Of a stretch of 12,104 nucleotides of DNA, positions 6,771 to 12,104 are shown one piece after another. Position numbers and translations under genes: made by a program. The notes under the pieces are model-generated. The model was given only the letters and a program-made list of their open reading frames with translations. It was not told where the DNA came from and did not search any database. Origin of the DNA: Proteobacteria bacterium SG_bin4 (GTDB lineage: Bacteria; Pseudomonadota; Gammaproteobacteria; Burkholderiales; Nitrosomonadaceae); assembly GCA_002083395.1 (NCBI GenBank), contig LWDH01000001.1, forward strand, positions 1 through 12,104. The letters run 5' to 3'. Positions within the stretch are counted from its first letter, which is position 1; each line of letters opens with the position of its first letter.

Positions 6771-7064
6771 TTAATGAATATGTGCATGACAATTTGAAAT
6801 CAAACACATACCATTCAATTCCTCCATCGCGGGCCGTAATTCATTTATCATTTTCTGCGCTTGATCTTCCTTGCAGGCGAGGATTATCACCGCATTCTCA
6901 TCGGAAACCAGGAGATCATCCGGATTCCGCACGCCTCGTGAACCAAGGCCCCCTGCTTTTTTGATGATGGTATATCCGCGCACTTCGGATCTCTCTAACA
7001 GTTCTATTAATTGACTGAGGTGTTCAATTCCGATAACGATTTCAAATCTTTTCATGAGTATCAT
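6771..7064 (-). CDS. PII-like regulator, carboxysome-associated CPII/SbtB type
   Basis: A 97-residue protein with a ferredoxin-like PII fold: strand FEIVIGIEH (7-15), helix LSQLIELLERSEVRG, strand YTIIKKAGG (31-39), a T-loop GSRGVRNPDD (41-50), strand AVIILACKEDQ, helix AQKMINELRPAMEEL, and a C-terminal segment GMCLISNCHAHIH. The short T-loop lacks the uridylylated Tyr51 context of GlnB/GlnK. The ending, Gly-Met-Cys-Leu-Ile-Ser, resembles the PII-like proteins linked to inorganic-carbon transport (CPII in Thiomonas, SbtB in cyanobacteria), which bind adenine nucleotides and in some cases bicarbonate. An AGGGAAAG six bases before the first ATG favours the 97-residue start over the ATG at 7055. 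No bicarbonate transporter or RuBisCO gene adjoins, so the partner is not visible. Whether it belongs to CPII or another PII-like branch is inferred. Confidence 0.75.
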   Translation of the reverse strand: MILMKRFEIVIGIEHLSQLIELLERSEVRGYTIIKKAGGLGSRGVRNPDDLLVSDENAVIILACKEDQAQKMINELRPAMEELNGMCLISNCHAHIH

Positions 7065-7070
7065 TTATTT

Positions 7071-7078
7071 CTTTCCCT
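7071..7078 (-). promoter_or_regulatory. Ribosome binding site fixing the PII-like start
   Basis: AGGGAAAG on the minus strand lies six bases from the ATG at 7064 but 15 from the alternative ATG at 7055, so the longer protein is preferred. Confidence 0.6.
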
Positions 7079-7160
7079 AAAAACCAAATAACCATCAAAC
7101 AGAAATATGAGATGCTTTTTTGCATAATCACCCACATCCTCTCGAATCCTCGCAACTTCT

Positions 7161-7174
7161 TGTGCTTTCCAGAT
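7161..7174 (+). repeat. Copy 2 of the direct repeat flanking the PII-like gene
   Basis: See 6731. This copy lies about 97 bases upstream of the PII-like start codon, and the following bases share TACCAGAAAAC with the LysR gene leader at 8358. Confidence 0.4.
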
Positions 7175-7320
7175 AATTCTTTTCAGATACCAGAAAACAA
7201 AGCCATCTTAGTTGAATTAATAGAGGCGGTATATTAAGGAAACCATGGTTTCTTCCTACAGGAAACTATTAGGCGGTGCTACTTCGGCGGGTAAACCTGA
7301 TCAGTGAAAATACCCATCAC

Positions 7321-7341
7321 ATGGTATCGAACCGATACCAT
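7321..7341 (-). terminator. Perfect 9-bp hairpin immediately after the DUF488 stop codon
   Basis: Arms ATGGTATCG (7321-7329) and CGATACCAT (7333-7341) surround a three-base loop. The hairpin begins directly after the TAA of the minus-strand DUF488 gene at 7342. It lacks a T tract on the minus strand, so it may be a 3'-end protecting hairpin or a regulator site and not an intrinsic terminator. Confidence 0.45.
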
Positions 7342-7692
7342 CTAAATTGATTCCATAAATTCTTTTAAGATGACAGCATGATTAATTTCCTCACTCTTGG
7401 CTGCATATACCAAGGTTACAATTTTATGTTTGGCTAATAAGCTTGAGACTATTGCTATCGCAGGATTTTTTGAAAGCTCTTCAATATAGCGGGTGCGAAA
7501 TTCAACAAATTTTTCTGGGTCATGCCCAAACCACTTGCGCAATTCTGACGAGGGCGCGATCTCTTTAAACCACACATCAATTGCTGCCCGTTCTCTAGCC
7601 AATCCCCGGGGCCACAATCTATCTACCAAGATCCTGTACCCATCTTCGGTGTCAGTCTTTTCGTATACTCGTTTGATTTTGATGGCGCTCAT
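7342..7692 (-). CDS. DUF488 (YeaO-like) protein
   Basis: A 116-residue protein from ATG 7692. Family landmarks are clear: IKIKRVYE at the start, DGYRILVDRLWPRGL (17-31), WFKEIAPSSELRKWFGHDPE (41-60), FRTRYIEEL, and the C-terminal VTLVYAAKSEEINHAVILKEF (split: VTLVYAAKSEE and INHAVILKEF). This is the DUF488/YeaO family of small cytosolic proteins with no established reaction. A TTG at 7707 would add five residues, but family members begin close to the KRVYE motif, so the ATG is chosen; neither has a strong ribosome binding site. The gene is monocistronic with a perfect hairpin directly after its stop. Confidence 0.9.
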   Translation of the reverse strand: MSAIKIKRVYEKTDTEDGYRILVDRLWPRGLARERAAIDVWFKEIAPSSELRKWFGHDPEKFVEFRTRYIEELSKNPAIAIVSSLLAKHKIVTLVYAAKSEEINHAVILKEFMESI

Positions 7693-7798
7693 GTTATTTT
7701 TAAGCAACGATTTTCAGTTCAATCTACTTTATTCCTCTAAGTTTATCGAAAACAAAATTCTTCCTTCACATATGCATTGCTTTCCCAACCGGATTTTA

Positions 7799-7853
7799 GG
7801 CGCCCCTGATGATGCCTTGCATAATTAGCTTAATCGCAAGCATGAGAGGCGCC
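7799..7853. repeat. Imperfect inverted repeat between DUF488 and small membrane-protein genes
   Basis: Outer arms GGCGCC (7799-7804 and 7848-7853) and inner arms CTTGC/GCAAG face each other around a short AT-rich loop, with mismatches and a bulge between. It lies 14 bases after the stop of the minus-strand 68-residue gene, so it could serve as its 3' hairpin, but no T tract follows. Confidence 0.4.
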
Positions 7854-7866
7854 ATCCCTATAAGTT

Positions 7867-8073
7867 TTAACCTAAATTGTAGTTCTGTCCTACTTGAGAA
7901 TGACCGGGGTTATTTGTTTCTAGCTCGGCAACCTGATGTATGCCTTGCTGTCCCCATATTCCATCAGTAGACGGTGCCACAACTGCTGCTAAAGAGAACA
8001 TGATCGTATAGAGGATAGCAATTGCATAAACCACAAATAATTGAGGTGCTTTTAATAACTCTTTGGTTTCCAT
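7867..8073 (-). CDS. Small one-helix membrane protein (68 residues)
   Basis: A 68-residue protein: a short charged start METKELLKAP, one hydrophobic helix at about 11-32 (QLFVVYAIAILYTIMFSLAA), then a 36-residue polar tail rich in Gly, Gln and Asn (STDGIWGQQGIHQVAELETN, NPGHSQVGQNYNLG). A good AAGGAG lies eight bases before the ATG, so translation is likely. Lys residues precede the helix, so the tail is probably periplasmic. I do not recognise a family; it could be an accessory subunit of a respiratory or transport complex, but nothing adjacent shows which. It is divergent from the LysR-type gene across a 331-base AT-rich region with repeated motifs, so the regulator may control it. Confidence 0.7.
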   Translation of the reverse strand: METKELLKAPQLFVVYAIAILYTIMFSLAAVVAPSTDGIWGQQGIHQVAELETNNPGHSQVGQNYNLG

Positions 8074-8404
8074 AATTTATTCTCCTTATGATGCATTTAT
8101 TGGCTATTTATGCAAGTAGCAGGAAATGAAAAACTCGTATAAATAACCATACTGACAATACGCTCTATCAGGTTGACAATAAAATCATCAATCGATCAAC
8201 CTAAAATTCATCACTCCAAGTGATTTAGAGCGAACCAATTAAGGTTGGGTAAATATTAGTTATTAAATTACAATAACAACCATCATTACTTTATGGGATA
8301 TAATATAATTATCCAACCTTGAAAGAGATAATATAGACAGAAAACATTAAATAAAAGTACCAGAAAACGAAACATTTTGTTTCCGAAATGGATACAATAG
8401 CGAA
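8074..8404. promoter_or_regulatory. Divergent AT-rich control region with alternating GGTTG half-sites
   Basis: This 331-base space separates the minus-strand small membrane-protein gene from the plus-strand LysR gene. It holds two inverted repeats with related arms: AGGTTGA/TCAACCT (8170-8176, 8196-8202) and AAGGTTGG/CCAACCTT (8241-8248, 8313-8320). The GGTTG core therefore recurs four times in alternating orientation. A TATAAT lies at 8299-8304 inside the second pair, without a good -35. These look like operator sites; no coding sequence is seen here. Confidence 0.4.
8369..8383. promoter_or_regulatory. Dyad GAAAC-N5-GTTTC upstream of the LysR gene
   Basis: The 15-base dyad GAAACATTTTGTTTC ends 21 bases before the regulator's start codon. 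Its size and position fit a LysR-type autoregulatory site, though the exact T-N11-A consensus is only partly matched. TACAAT at 8393-8398 follows and sits very near the start codon. Confidence 0.4.
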
Positions 8405-9316
8405 ATGCAGGATCTTAATCTTTTCACTATTTTTGCACGAGTCGTGGAAGCGGGCAGTTTTGCGGAAGCGGCACGGCGTATGGATATTTCACGTGCAGCA
8501 GTTAGCAAAGCTGTCGCCAAACTCGAGAAGGACCTGAGTACACGATTACTTCTTCGAAGTACTCGGCATCTTAGCTTGACGGAGACAGGTATCGCGCTGT
8601 CTGAACATGCCGCGCGCATCCTGGCAGAAGCTGAGCATGCTGAGCAAGTGGTAAATAGCCTTCATGCAGAGCCGCTCGGAACATTAAAAGTGAGCGTGCC
8701 GAGTTCTTTTGGAACGCGCCATGTCGCCCCTGCACTTCCTTGCTTTCTGGCTCGTTATCCAAAAATAAAAGTGGATTTGACTATTACCGATCGGCCAGGT
8801 GATTTGATTGAAGAAGGATACGACGTGCAAATTCGTGTGACAAACGAGCCTGACCCCAATCTAGTGGCTCGTAAGATTGCGCCTGTACGACGCATATTAT
8901 GTGCAACTCCGCAATACTTTCAGCAATGGGGCATGCCGCAAACGCCAGAAGATCTTGAAAAACACAATTGTCTCGATTGCACGCTCTCAACTGAACAAAG
9001 CTACTGGCACTTTACCGGACCCGAAGGAAAGATCAAGGTTCCAGTATCAGGGACCTTACGTATCAATGATAATGATGCACTTGCCCAAGCGGCTCTTCAC
9101 GGATTAGGGATCGCTTTGTTGCCCACCTATACCATTGGCATGGAAATACAAAAGGGTCGACTTCAGGCGGCGCTTCCAGAGTACCTATCGGTAGAGCGCT
9201 ATATTTATGCTTGTTACCTTCCCAGTAGGCATCTACCGAAAAAGATAAGCTCTTTTGTTAATTTCTTGTCCGAGCACGTCGGAGAGATGCCTTATTGGGA
9301 TCGATCTTCAAAATAG
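8405..9316 (+). CDS. LysR-type transcriptional regulator
   Basis: A full-length (303-residue) LysR protein. The winged helix-turn-helix is residues 1-60: LNLFTIFARVVEAGSFAEAA (split at 20), RRMDISRAAVSKAVAKLEKDL, then RLLLRSTRHLSLTETG. A linker helix covers 62-90, and the effector-binding domain runs from LGTLKVSVPSSFGTRHVAPA (91-110) to about 290. Its closest style is the large group resembling CrgA, DsdC-like and AaeR-like regulators, with ISRAAVSKAVAKLE at 28-41 and GYDVQIRV at 138-145. The effector is not deducible. The regulated target is likely itself and perhaps the divergent 68-residue membrane protein. No strong ribosome binding site is seen before the ATG; a TACAAT seven bases upstream even allows a near-leaderless transcript. 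No pathway gene lies downstream. Confidence 0.93.
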   Translation: MQDLNLFTIFARVVEAGSFAEAARRMDISRAAVSKAVAKLEKDLSTRLLLRSTRHLSLTETGIALSEHAARILAEAEHAEQVVNSLHAEPLGTLKVSVPSSFGTRHVAPALPCFLARYPKIKVDLTITDRPGDLIEEGYDVQIRVTNEPDPNLVARKIAPVRRILCATPQYFQQWGMPQTPEDLEKHNCLDCTLSTEQSYWHFTGPEGKIKVPVSGTLRINDNDALAQAALHGLGIALLPTYTIGMEIQKGRLQAALPEYLSVERYIYACYLPSRHLPKKISSFVNFLSEHVGEMPYWDRSSK

Positions 9317-9853
9317 CTGGATTCCAACCAAACAATACTATGGATCGATGATTATTAAACAGAATCGGCCATTACTTTATAGGGACAATCCACCCCTCGC
9401 CCTCTGAGAAAGAGAAAGCGCTGATTAATTCGGCAAGCAAAACGAGATGCAAAGTGGATGGAACGAGACCTTTGCACGGTGTCATGAGCGGTACGAGAAC
9501 ACGGCAAAAATTTGCGAAAAAGCGGAGTTTACACGGGGCAAATGAGCATTTTCGAGAATTTTTAACGCAATTATCGTGCCGCGTAGTAACCGTGAAAATG
9601 CCTCGGAACGTAAGAAAAAAGACATATCAGTACGATAATCGAGTTTTCTGAGCACCGCTCAACGTAGTAAATCACTTGCACAGGCAATTAATCAGTATTT
9701 CCGTCATTGATGGCTAAACCGGATGTATCTTAATAGTTTTCCTTAGTAGCAAACCATAGTCTCCCTTAGCAAAGAACAATAGTTTCCCCAATATTCATCG
9801 CTGCACCGGCTCAGGTAGTATGCCCCCATATCGTTTTACCTGGAGCCACTATC
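9317..9853. other. 537-base region without a supported gene
   Basis: An open frame at 9454-9651 would encode a very basic 65-residue peptide with no ribosome binding site, no hydrophobic core and no recognised motif. I do not call it. The stretch 9500-9600 is GC-mixed and may be the worn edge of a mobile element, but I cannot name one. The right end (9733-9790) holds the phased repeats reported separately. Confidence 0.5.
9733..9789 (+). repeat. Three 23-base-phased repeats upstream of the His-rich lipoprotein gene
   Basis: The motif ATAGTYTYCC starts at 9733, 9756 and 9779, exactly 23 bases apart. The first two are followed by TTAG and an A/C-rich run; units one and two match at 16 of 23 positions by hand. 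The array ends 64 bases before the lipoprotein start codon, a sensible place for binding sites of an activator or repressor. Confidence 0.5.
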
Positions 9854-10312
9854 ATGAGCAAGAATCTACGAAAATACCTGACAGTTCTACCGTTGCTTTC
9901 TCTGCTGGTTGCTTGTGCGCAACTGAGTCCGCTCGAAGTGCAAGACACTGAGATCAATAAGCTTTCACAGCACGCAAGAACGCATAGCGATCATGAAAAA
10001 TTGGCGAACTACTATGACGATGTAGCGAACGAAATGAGGAAAAAAGCTGCAGAAAAAAGAGAAGCCTTGCAACACTATGAAGATAGAAGCCATTATTATG
10101 GGAGAGGCGGGCAAGATTTTCACTCACATACAACAGCCAATTTACGTTATTACGAACAAGCGACGCAAGAAGCACAAAAACAGGCTCATTTTCACCGCAA
10201 GATCGCAGCAGAATTGCTGCAACGCGAACATGCCAAGCCTGTTGCAACACCAAACCAGCACAATGATCGTGCGAATAAAGCAGAGTTAGATTCCGATTCT
10301 GACAAGTTATAA
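9854..10312 (+). CDS. Histidine-rich, coiled-coil lipoprotein (152 residues)
   Basis: A 152-residue precursor. A lipoprotein signal peptide (MSKNLRKYLTVLPLLSLLVAC, 1-21; lipobox LVAC at 18-21) is followed by Ala22, predicting outer-membrane anchoring on the periplasmic side. The mature part is highly charged and helical, with heptad-like Ala/Leu spacing at about 45-75 and 95-125 (LANYYDDVANEMRKKAAEKR, YYEQATQEAQKQAHFHRKIA), separated by a Gly/His/Tyr turn (SHYYGRGGQDFHSH, 79-92). Eleven His lie in 152 residues (40, 44, 47, 74, 80, 90, 92, 112, 114, 126, 136), which may bind metal. TGGAG eight bases before the ATG supports the start. A strong terminator follows, so it is monocistronic. Similar uncharacterised lipoproteins occur in beta- and gammaproteobacteria from memory; function unknown. 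Confidence 0.85.
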   Translation: MSKNLRKYLTVLPLLSLLVACAQLSPLEVQDTEINKLSQHARTHSDHEKLANYYDDVANEMRKKAAEKREALQHYEDRSHYYGRGGQDFHSHTTANLRYYEQATQEAQKQAHFHRKIAAELLQREHAKPVATPNQHNDRANKAELDSDSDKL

Positions 10313-10377
10313 AAAACCTAAAATTCAAAGTAACAAGTCGCAGCAGAAATAACCGGTTCGAAACAGAGTATTTTCAG

Positions 10378-10413
10378 AACGCCCAGGGCAATAAGAGAAT
10401 CCTGGGCGTTTTT
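10378..10413 (+). terminator. Rho-independent terminator after the lipoprotein gene
   Basis: Ten-base arms AACGCCCAGG (10378-10387) and CCTGGGCGTT (10401-10410) flank a 13-base loop, and five T residues (10409-10413) follow. It ends the lipoprotein transcript and insulates rnk, whose start lies 40 bases on. Confidence 0.9.
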
Positions 10414-10452
10414 CATTTCAAGCCAATTCATAACAACCCCGATTTAGGAAAT

Positions 10453-10866
10453 ATGACCCCAAAACCCAAAATTATAATTTCATCGCTGGATGCAATAAGG
10501 CTGGAAAAGCTTATGGAATCGCTGCCTGACTCGACATTCCCGGACAAAGCCAACCTGGAATCCGAACTCGCTCGCGCGGAAATAGTGGATCCTACGAAAA
10601 TTCCATTCACTGTAGTAACAATGAATTCGACGGTAAAATTCAAAATCGAATCCACTGGCCGGGATTTTTATTTAACTCTGGTCTATCCCAAAGATGTTGA
10701 TGCTCAAGGCGGCACAATCTCTATACTTGCACCTGTGGGCATTGCGCTGCTTGGTCTTTCACAAGGAGATGAAATTGAGTGGCCGAAGCCAGGCGGAGGA
10801 ATGTTGCAAGTGCGTATTGAAGAAATTACATACCAGCCAGAACGTTCCGGTGAATATCTGCGTTAG
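10453..10866 (+). CDS. rnk: Regulator of nucleoside diphosphate kinase, GreA/GreB C-domain family
   Basis: A 137-residue protein that follows E. coli Rnk (about 136 residues) closely. It has a short N-terminal helical part (SLDAIRLEKLMESL, then ANLESELARAEIVDP, 11-47), the strand PFTVVTMNSTVKFK (51-64), TLVYPKDVDAQGG (75-87), the hallmark SILAPVGIALLGLSQGDEIEW (split: SILAPVGIALLGLS and QGDEIEW, 90-110), and the ending ITYQPERSGEYL. Rnk binds RNA polymerase near the secondary channel like Gre and DksA factors, but its coiled coil is too short to reach the active site. Genetic work in E. coli tied it to nucleoside diphosphate kinase levels. AGGA close before the ATG marks the start. It is preceded by a strong terminator, so it has its own promoter within 10414-10452 or in the terminator region. 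Confidence 0.93.
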   Translation: MTPKPKIIISSLDAIRLEKLMESLPDSTFPDKANLESELARAEIVDPTKIPFTVVTMNSTVKFKIESTGRDFYLTLVYPKDVDAQGGTISILAPVGIALLGLSQGDEIEWPKPGGGMLQVRIEEITYQPERSGEYLR

Positions 10867-11090
10867 CCTTTTCGCGTAAGCGGTGGTTAATATTGCCAAG
10901 GCATCTTTGAATCATACCGGATTTCCCGGAAGCTCGCTGTGTTGGGTCAAGCTGTGTCAGCTGACTGCCTTAATGGGTGATCATAGGCCGCCACTGATTC
11001 GATCCTTCATTTTCTGATTATCCCAAATCATTTTATCTCCGGAAAGTTCAAGGTGACTCAGAATGCAGTTTTTACCGATTGATATATAAT
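10867..11090. other. Spacer between rnk and the decayed porin
   Basis: No coding frame is convincing. A perfect 10-base palindrome GTCAGCTGAC lies at 10956-10965, and TATAAT at 11085-11090 has no matching -35. Confidence 0.4.
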
Positions 11091-11375
11091 CATTCGCATC
11101 TCATTTACGCGCAGGTACCGTGTGCCAGTACCCCGAAGCCTGAAAATATCGCTCAAATTTTTAAGCCTGATGGAATTGACCCATATCGGCATTGCCAATG
11201 GTCAGGCGGTTAATTTCAGCTATAAAAACGGCCCTCGGATCAAATCCAGCGACGGTAATTTTGAATTGGGTCTAATGGCCGAGGGCACTTTGATGCACAT
11301 TGGCTGTATCCGGATCAGGCGAATCCTGACTATCCGGCAATTGGCAGCCAGTTGCTGCACAGCTGGATGCGGTGA
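11091..11375 (+). pseudogene. Decayed N-terminal fragment of a porin (phosphate-selective porin O/P-like)
   Basis: Protein-like sequence moves between two frames. Frame 3 reads YAQVPCASTPKPENIAQIF then KPDGID, as after a signal peptide. Frame 1 continues HIGIANGQAVNFSYKNG, PRIKSSDGNFELGLM. Frame 3 resumes at 11277 with GRGHFDAHWLYPDQANPDYP and AIGSQLLH, until TGA at 11373. The run YKNG-RI-S-DGNFELGL-GR recalls the first strands of phosphate-selective porins of the OprO/OprP group. So two shifts, one between about 11165 and 11175 and one at about 11275, split an original single frame, and the rest of the barrel is missing. The end fuses to the permease tail copy. A 88-codon ORF from GTG 11122 overlaps it but mixes frames and is not a gene. 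Family assignment is moderate. Confidence 0.45.
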
Positions 11376-11417
11376 AAGCACTGGGTAAGAAATAAACATG
11401 ATGTGCACATTGTCATC
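11362..11417 (+). repeat. Copy B of the 56-base repeat: orphan permease tail
   Basis: The codons CTG GAT GCG through TAA at 11363-11395 encode LDAVKALGKK and stop, identical in protein to the end of the exporter permease at 6294. Similarity continues through about 20 bases after the stop (46 of 56 overall). No permease sequence lies upstream, where the frame runs into the porin remnant. It is therefore a recombination scar or the last trace of a second exporter locus. Confidence 0.75.
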
Positions 11418-11594
11418 GAACTCCAAGGCAACTACTCGGTCGCTGCCGCGATCGCCCGCGCGCGCATTGCGGCTTGCTGTCGGGATTGGTTCCAGATGGC
11501 GGATCAACATTGAAGTACAACTTTTGTAAGGAAGTTTATAGGCATGCTGCGGTAATATCGGAGCTACTTAAACGACCAAGTAAAAGGAGCACAG

Positions 11595-11862
11595 ACGAAG
11601 TACTACAAGCAGCTCACCAGTCAGCAACTGATACCAGATTGCCGGTTTAAAGAAAGTGGGATTGAACCAAACGCAAATTGCGGATGAGGTGGGCGTACAC
11701 AAGACGACGATATTCTGGGAATTCGGACAGAACAGAGGGTGGTGTGATTGGCATCCAAAGCAGGCGCAGGAATTACGGGATGAGCGTCGAAAGAAATACG
11801 TCAATGCCCAGCGTTTCTCATTACCGGAATAGGCGGAAATTGAACGGTTGATCCGTTGTGAA
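11595..11862 (+). pseudogene. N-terminal remnant of an IS30-family transposase
   Basis: From 11595 the frame reads TKYYKQLTSQQLIP. After a one-base frame change near 11637 it reads IAGLKKVGLNQTQIADEVGV, HKTTIFWEFGQNRGW, then HPKQAQELRDERRKKYVN, AQRFSLPE, a TAG at 11830-11832, and AEIERLIR. This is the IS30 transposase helix-turn-helix start (from memory: M-KY-QLT, then GLNQTQIAEEVGVHKTTISREL, with W in WAEIERLIR; shortened here). The start codon is ACG instead of ATG, one frameshift and one stop (TGG to TAG) break the frame, and the catalytic DDE domain is absent. It is clearly inactive. No inverted repeats typical of IS30 ends were identified on either side. Confidence 0.8.
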
Positions 11863-12104
11863 CAAATGTTTGTATTTTTTGTTTAACTGTAAACAACTTT
11901 TTACCTAACCCTTTGTATTTGTTGCGTCTACTCTGTAACAGATAGCAATTCGGCAATACATGTAGCGTTTCACCAAAATCCGCACCCGTGTTACTTGTAA
12001 CAACATTCCGGTAACGTCTAACAAATAATGCAGGGCATCGAGGCAGCTTTGGGAATCAATCGAGTCCGCTTCTGAGGTCTCCCCTCAAAGTTGCAGCGCA
12101 GGAT
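11863..12104. other. Window end, no supported gene
   Basis: AT-rich sequence with short dyads GTTTA-N4-TAAAC (11881-11894) and GTTAC-TT-GTAAC (about 11990-12001). A 59-codon minus-strand open stretch is noted but not called. Confidence 0.4.

Noticed and set aside
7239..7252. 14-base perfect palindrome GAAACCATGGTTTC
   Set aside because: There is no clear promoter or second copy beside it; alone it is weak evidence for an operator.
7245..7307. 20-codon plus-strand ORF with AAGGA five bases before its ATG
   Set aside because: The ATG lies in a palindrome and the peptide (MVSSYRKLLGGATSAGKPDQ) is too short and unknown; kept only as a note.
9454..9651. 65-codon plus-strand ORF
   Set aside because: It is extremely basic, lacks a ribosome binding site and hydrophobic core, and resembles no family I know; likely a chance ORF.
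11122..11388. 88-codon ORF from GTG as an intact gene
   Set aside because: Only its middle third is porin-like. The ends are out-of-frame readings of better sequence in another frame, so it is part of a pseudogene.
11568..11804. 78-codon minus-strand ORF
   Set aside because: It is the antisense shadow of the IS30 transposase remnant, and its peptide looks random.
11897..12088. 59-codon minus-strand open stretch ending near 11917
   Set aside because: It has no start codon near its beginning, no ribosome binding site and no recognised motif, although its composition is not obviously random.
1..12104. CRISPR array, tRNA or rRNA genes
   Set aside because: No regularly spaced identical repeats, cloverleaf-like segments or rRNA-like conserved blocks were seen on either strand.

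Overview
The window looks like chromosome from a betaproteobacterium, most probably an ammonia oxidiser of the Nitrosomonas type. That is an inference from the overall protein style (Rnk, a DUF488 protein, a carboxysome-type PII-like protein, an OmpL-like barrel, a split MacAB-like exporter, an IS30 relic). No rRNA, tRNA or CRISPR array is visible. By eye, bases 1513-6294 are richer in G+C than the AT-rich, loosely packed flanks.

Left part (1-1516): the 3' end of an outer-membrane beta-barrel gene (+), then, on the minus strand, a VOC/glyoxalase-fold gene with a strong ribosome binding site, a conserved ParB-like small gene broken by an in-frame TGA, and a 27-codon ORF that looks like the stump of an antitoxin gene. 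The stump overlaps the stop of the next gene by ATGA. Centre (1513-6471): a minus-strand MutS-family ATPase with two predicted membrane helices and no mismatch-recognition domain. It is divergent from a tightly coupled three-gene operon (+) for a MacAB/DevBCA-like exporter: periplasmic adaptor, ATPase and FtsX-type permease. Its genes overlap by 4 and 14 bases, and no TolC gene follows. A short 49-residue lipoprotein gene lies convergent to it.

Right-centre (6472-9316): AT-rich sequence with isolated genes: a PII-like regulator, a DUF488 protein, a 68-residue one-helix membrane protein and a LysR-type regulator. The intergenic spaces hold inverted repeats, including a set of alternating GGTTG motifs between the last two genes. 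Right (9317-10866): a 537-base space with no convincing gene, ending in three 23-base-phased repeats upstream of a histidine-rich coiled-coil lipoprotein. A good rho-independent terminator follows that gene, then rnk (RNA polymerase-binding regulator).

Right end (10867-12104): a gene graveyard. A porin-like N-terminal fragment is spread over two frames by two shifts. It runs into a second copy of the last 11 codons of the permease gene plus about 20 bases of its 3' flank. Next comes the N-terminal third of an IS30-family transposase with a lost start codon, a frameshift and a stop. The best candidates for follow-up are the membrane-anchored MutS-like ATPase beside the exporter, the nonsense-interrupted ParB-like gene, the hidden lipoprotein gene, the duplicated permease tail and the operator-like repeat clusters. 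I see no clearly new multi-gene system such as a defence island.
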